Shown here in pieces: positions 5,723 to 6,017 of a stretch of DNA of 6,017 bases. Source of the DNA: CAVQBP01 sp964448105. Its GTDB lineage: Bacteria; Bacteroidota; Ignavibacteria; Ignavibacteriales; Ignavibacteriaceae. The notes beneath the pieces are model-generated. The model was given only the letters and a program-made list of their open reading frames with translations. It did not search any database and had not been told where the DNA came from. The position numbers and the translations under genes are program-made. The stretch's first letter is position 1; every line of letters begins with the position of its first letter. The stretch spans positions 1-6,017 of the forward strand of contig CAYUVK010000168.1 of assembly GCA_964448105.1 (NCBI GenBank), in the 5' to 3' direction.

Positions 5723-5923
5723 ATTTTGCGCAGATAGTGAAGAAGAATTTCAAAAGAAATTAGATGAAAACTCTGTCTTGAAAACTGCATTTAATGCATT
5801 GACGCTGGGAAGGCAAAGAGCATAAATTCTTTATTTTTCTGCACCCAAACAATCCAAAACCCGGGAGTCAGGGTTGAAAAATATATGCAGCAAATTCTCA
5901 ATGGAAAGGGATTAAATGATTAA
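5715..5923 (+). pseudogene. Decayed C-terminal fragment of a YdeI-family (DUF1801-associated) protein
   Basis: From 5721 the frame reads EFCADSEEEFQKKLDENSVL, then KTAFNALTLGRQRA, a TAA at 5823-5825, then ILYFSAPKQSKTRES. After a missing base near 5868-5870 it continues one frame over as RVEKYMQQILNGKGLND with a natural stop at 5921-5923. YdeI-type proteins typically end EEFQ.KLDE.P.LK.AF.ALTPGRQRGYLLYFS..KQSKTR..RIEK....IL.GKGL.D, so this is their last 65-70 residues. The N-terminal DUF1801 part is absent. Two lesions (stop in place of the usual Tyr, and a -1 frameshift) make it a pseudogene. It starts within 10 bases of the DUF4256 stop, with no start codon of its own, suggesting that a deletion or insertion replaced the front of the gene. 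Confidence 0.85.
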
Positions 5924-6017
5924 TTTTATAATCTTCTCAATCATCATCGACGCACACCCCTTATAATGATTATTTACATTTAAGTATACATCCACACCTC
6001 TATTATTCAGATCTTTT

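Noticed and set aside
1..6017. CRISPR array, tRNA, rRNA or prophage module
   Set aside because: No regularly spaced identical repeats, no cloverleaf-like or rRNA-like sequence, and no phage structural or integrase genes were seen.

Overview
This is an AT-rich bacterial window holding small stand-alone genes, wide non-coding gaps and several decayed genes. The protein styles suggest the Bacteroidota/Ignavibacteriota (FCB) side of the tree: a secreted protein opening with a 'VVYLINGDI.KGIIIE.VP' segment, an FmdB-type zinc ribbon, a ~100-aa protein of the kind databases label 'panthothenate synthetase', a DUF4256 protein and a YdeI-type tail. That placement is inference. No rRNA, tRNA, CRISPR array, transposase or integrase gene was seen.

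Layout. 1-93: the right half of an integron attC-like element. 94-759: a predicted PD-(D/E)XK nuclease-like gene interrupted by one in-frame TAG, probably an original TGG (Trp). 760-900: a second, more degenerate attC-like element sharing 15 of 16 bases with the first. 938-1699: a secreted coiled-coil protein. 1700-2191: non-coding, with a pyrimidine-rich tract. 2192-2578: a four-helix membrane protein. 2669-2836: a 55-aa FmdB-type zinc ribbon. 2989-3681: an MBL-fold hydrolase with altered metal ligands. 3728-4018 (minus): a frameshifted gene remnant. 4011-4040: an intrinsic terminator for the minus-strand gene at 4070-4384. 4385-5146: about 760 bases of hairpins, inverted repeats, an imperfect direct repeat and a palindrome. 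5147-5722: an intact DUF4256 gene. 5715-5923: the decayed C-terminal end of a YdeI-family gene, directly abutting it.

No shared pathway is apparent. The four plus-strand genes from 938 to 3681 each have their own Shine-Dalgarno-like sequence and gaps of 90 bp or more, so they are at most loosely co-transcribed. The strongest reading is an accessory region: a possible integron-type cassette at the left, and acquired then eroding genes at the right. I found no convincing new multi-gene system. The most useful leads are the attC-like flanks of the first gene, its single nonsense codon beside the putative catalytic Lys, the metal-site changes in the MBL protein, and the DUF4256/YdeI-remnant junction.
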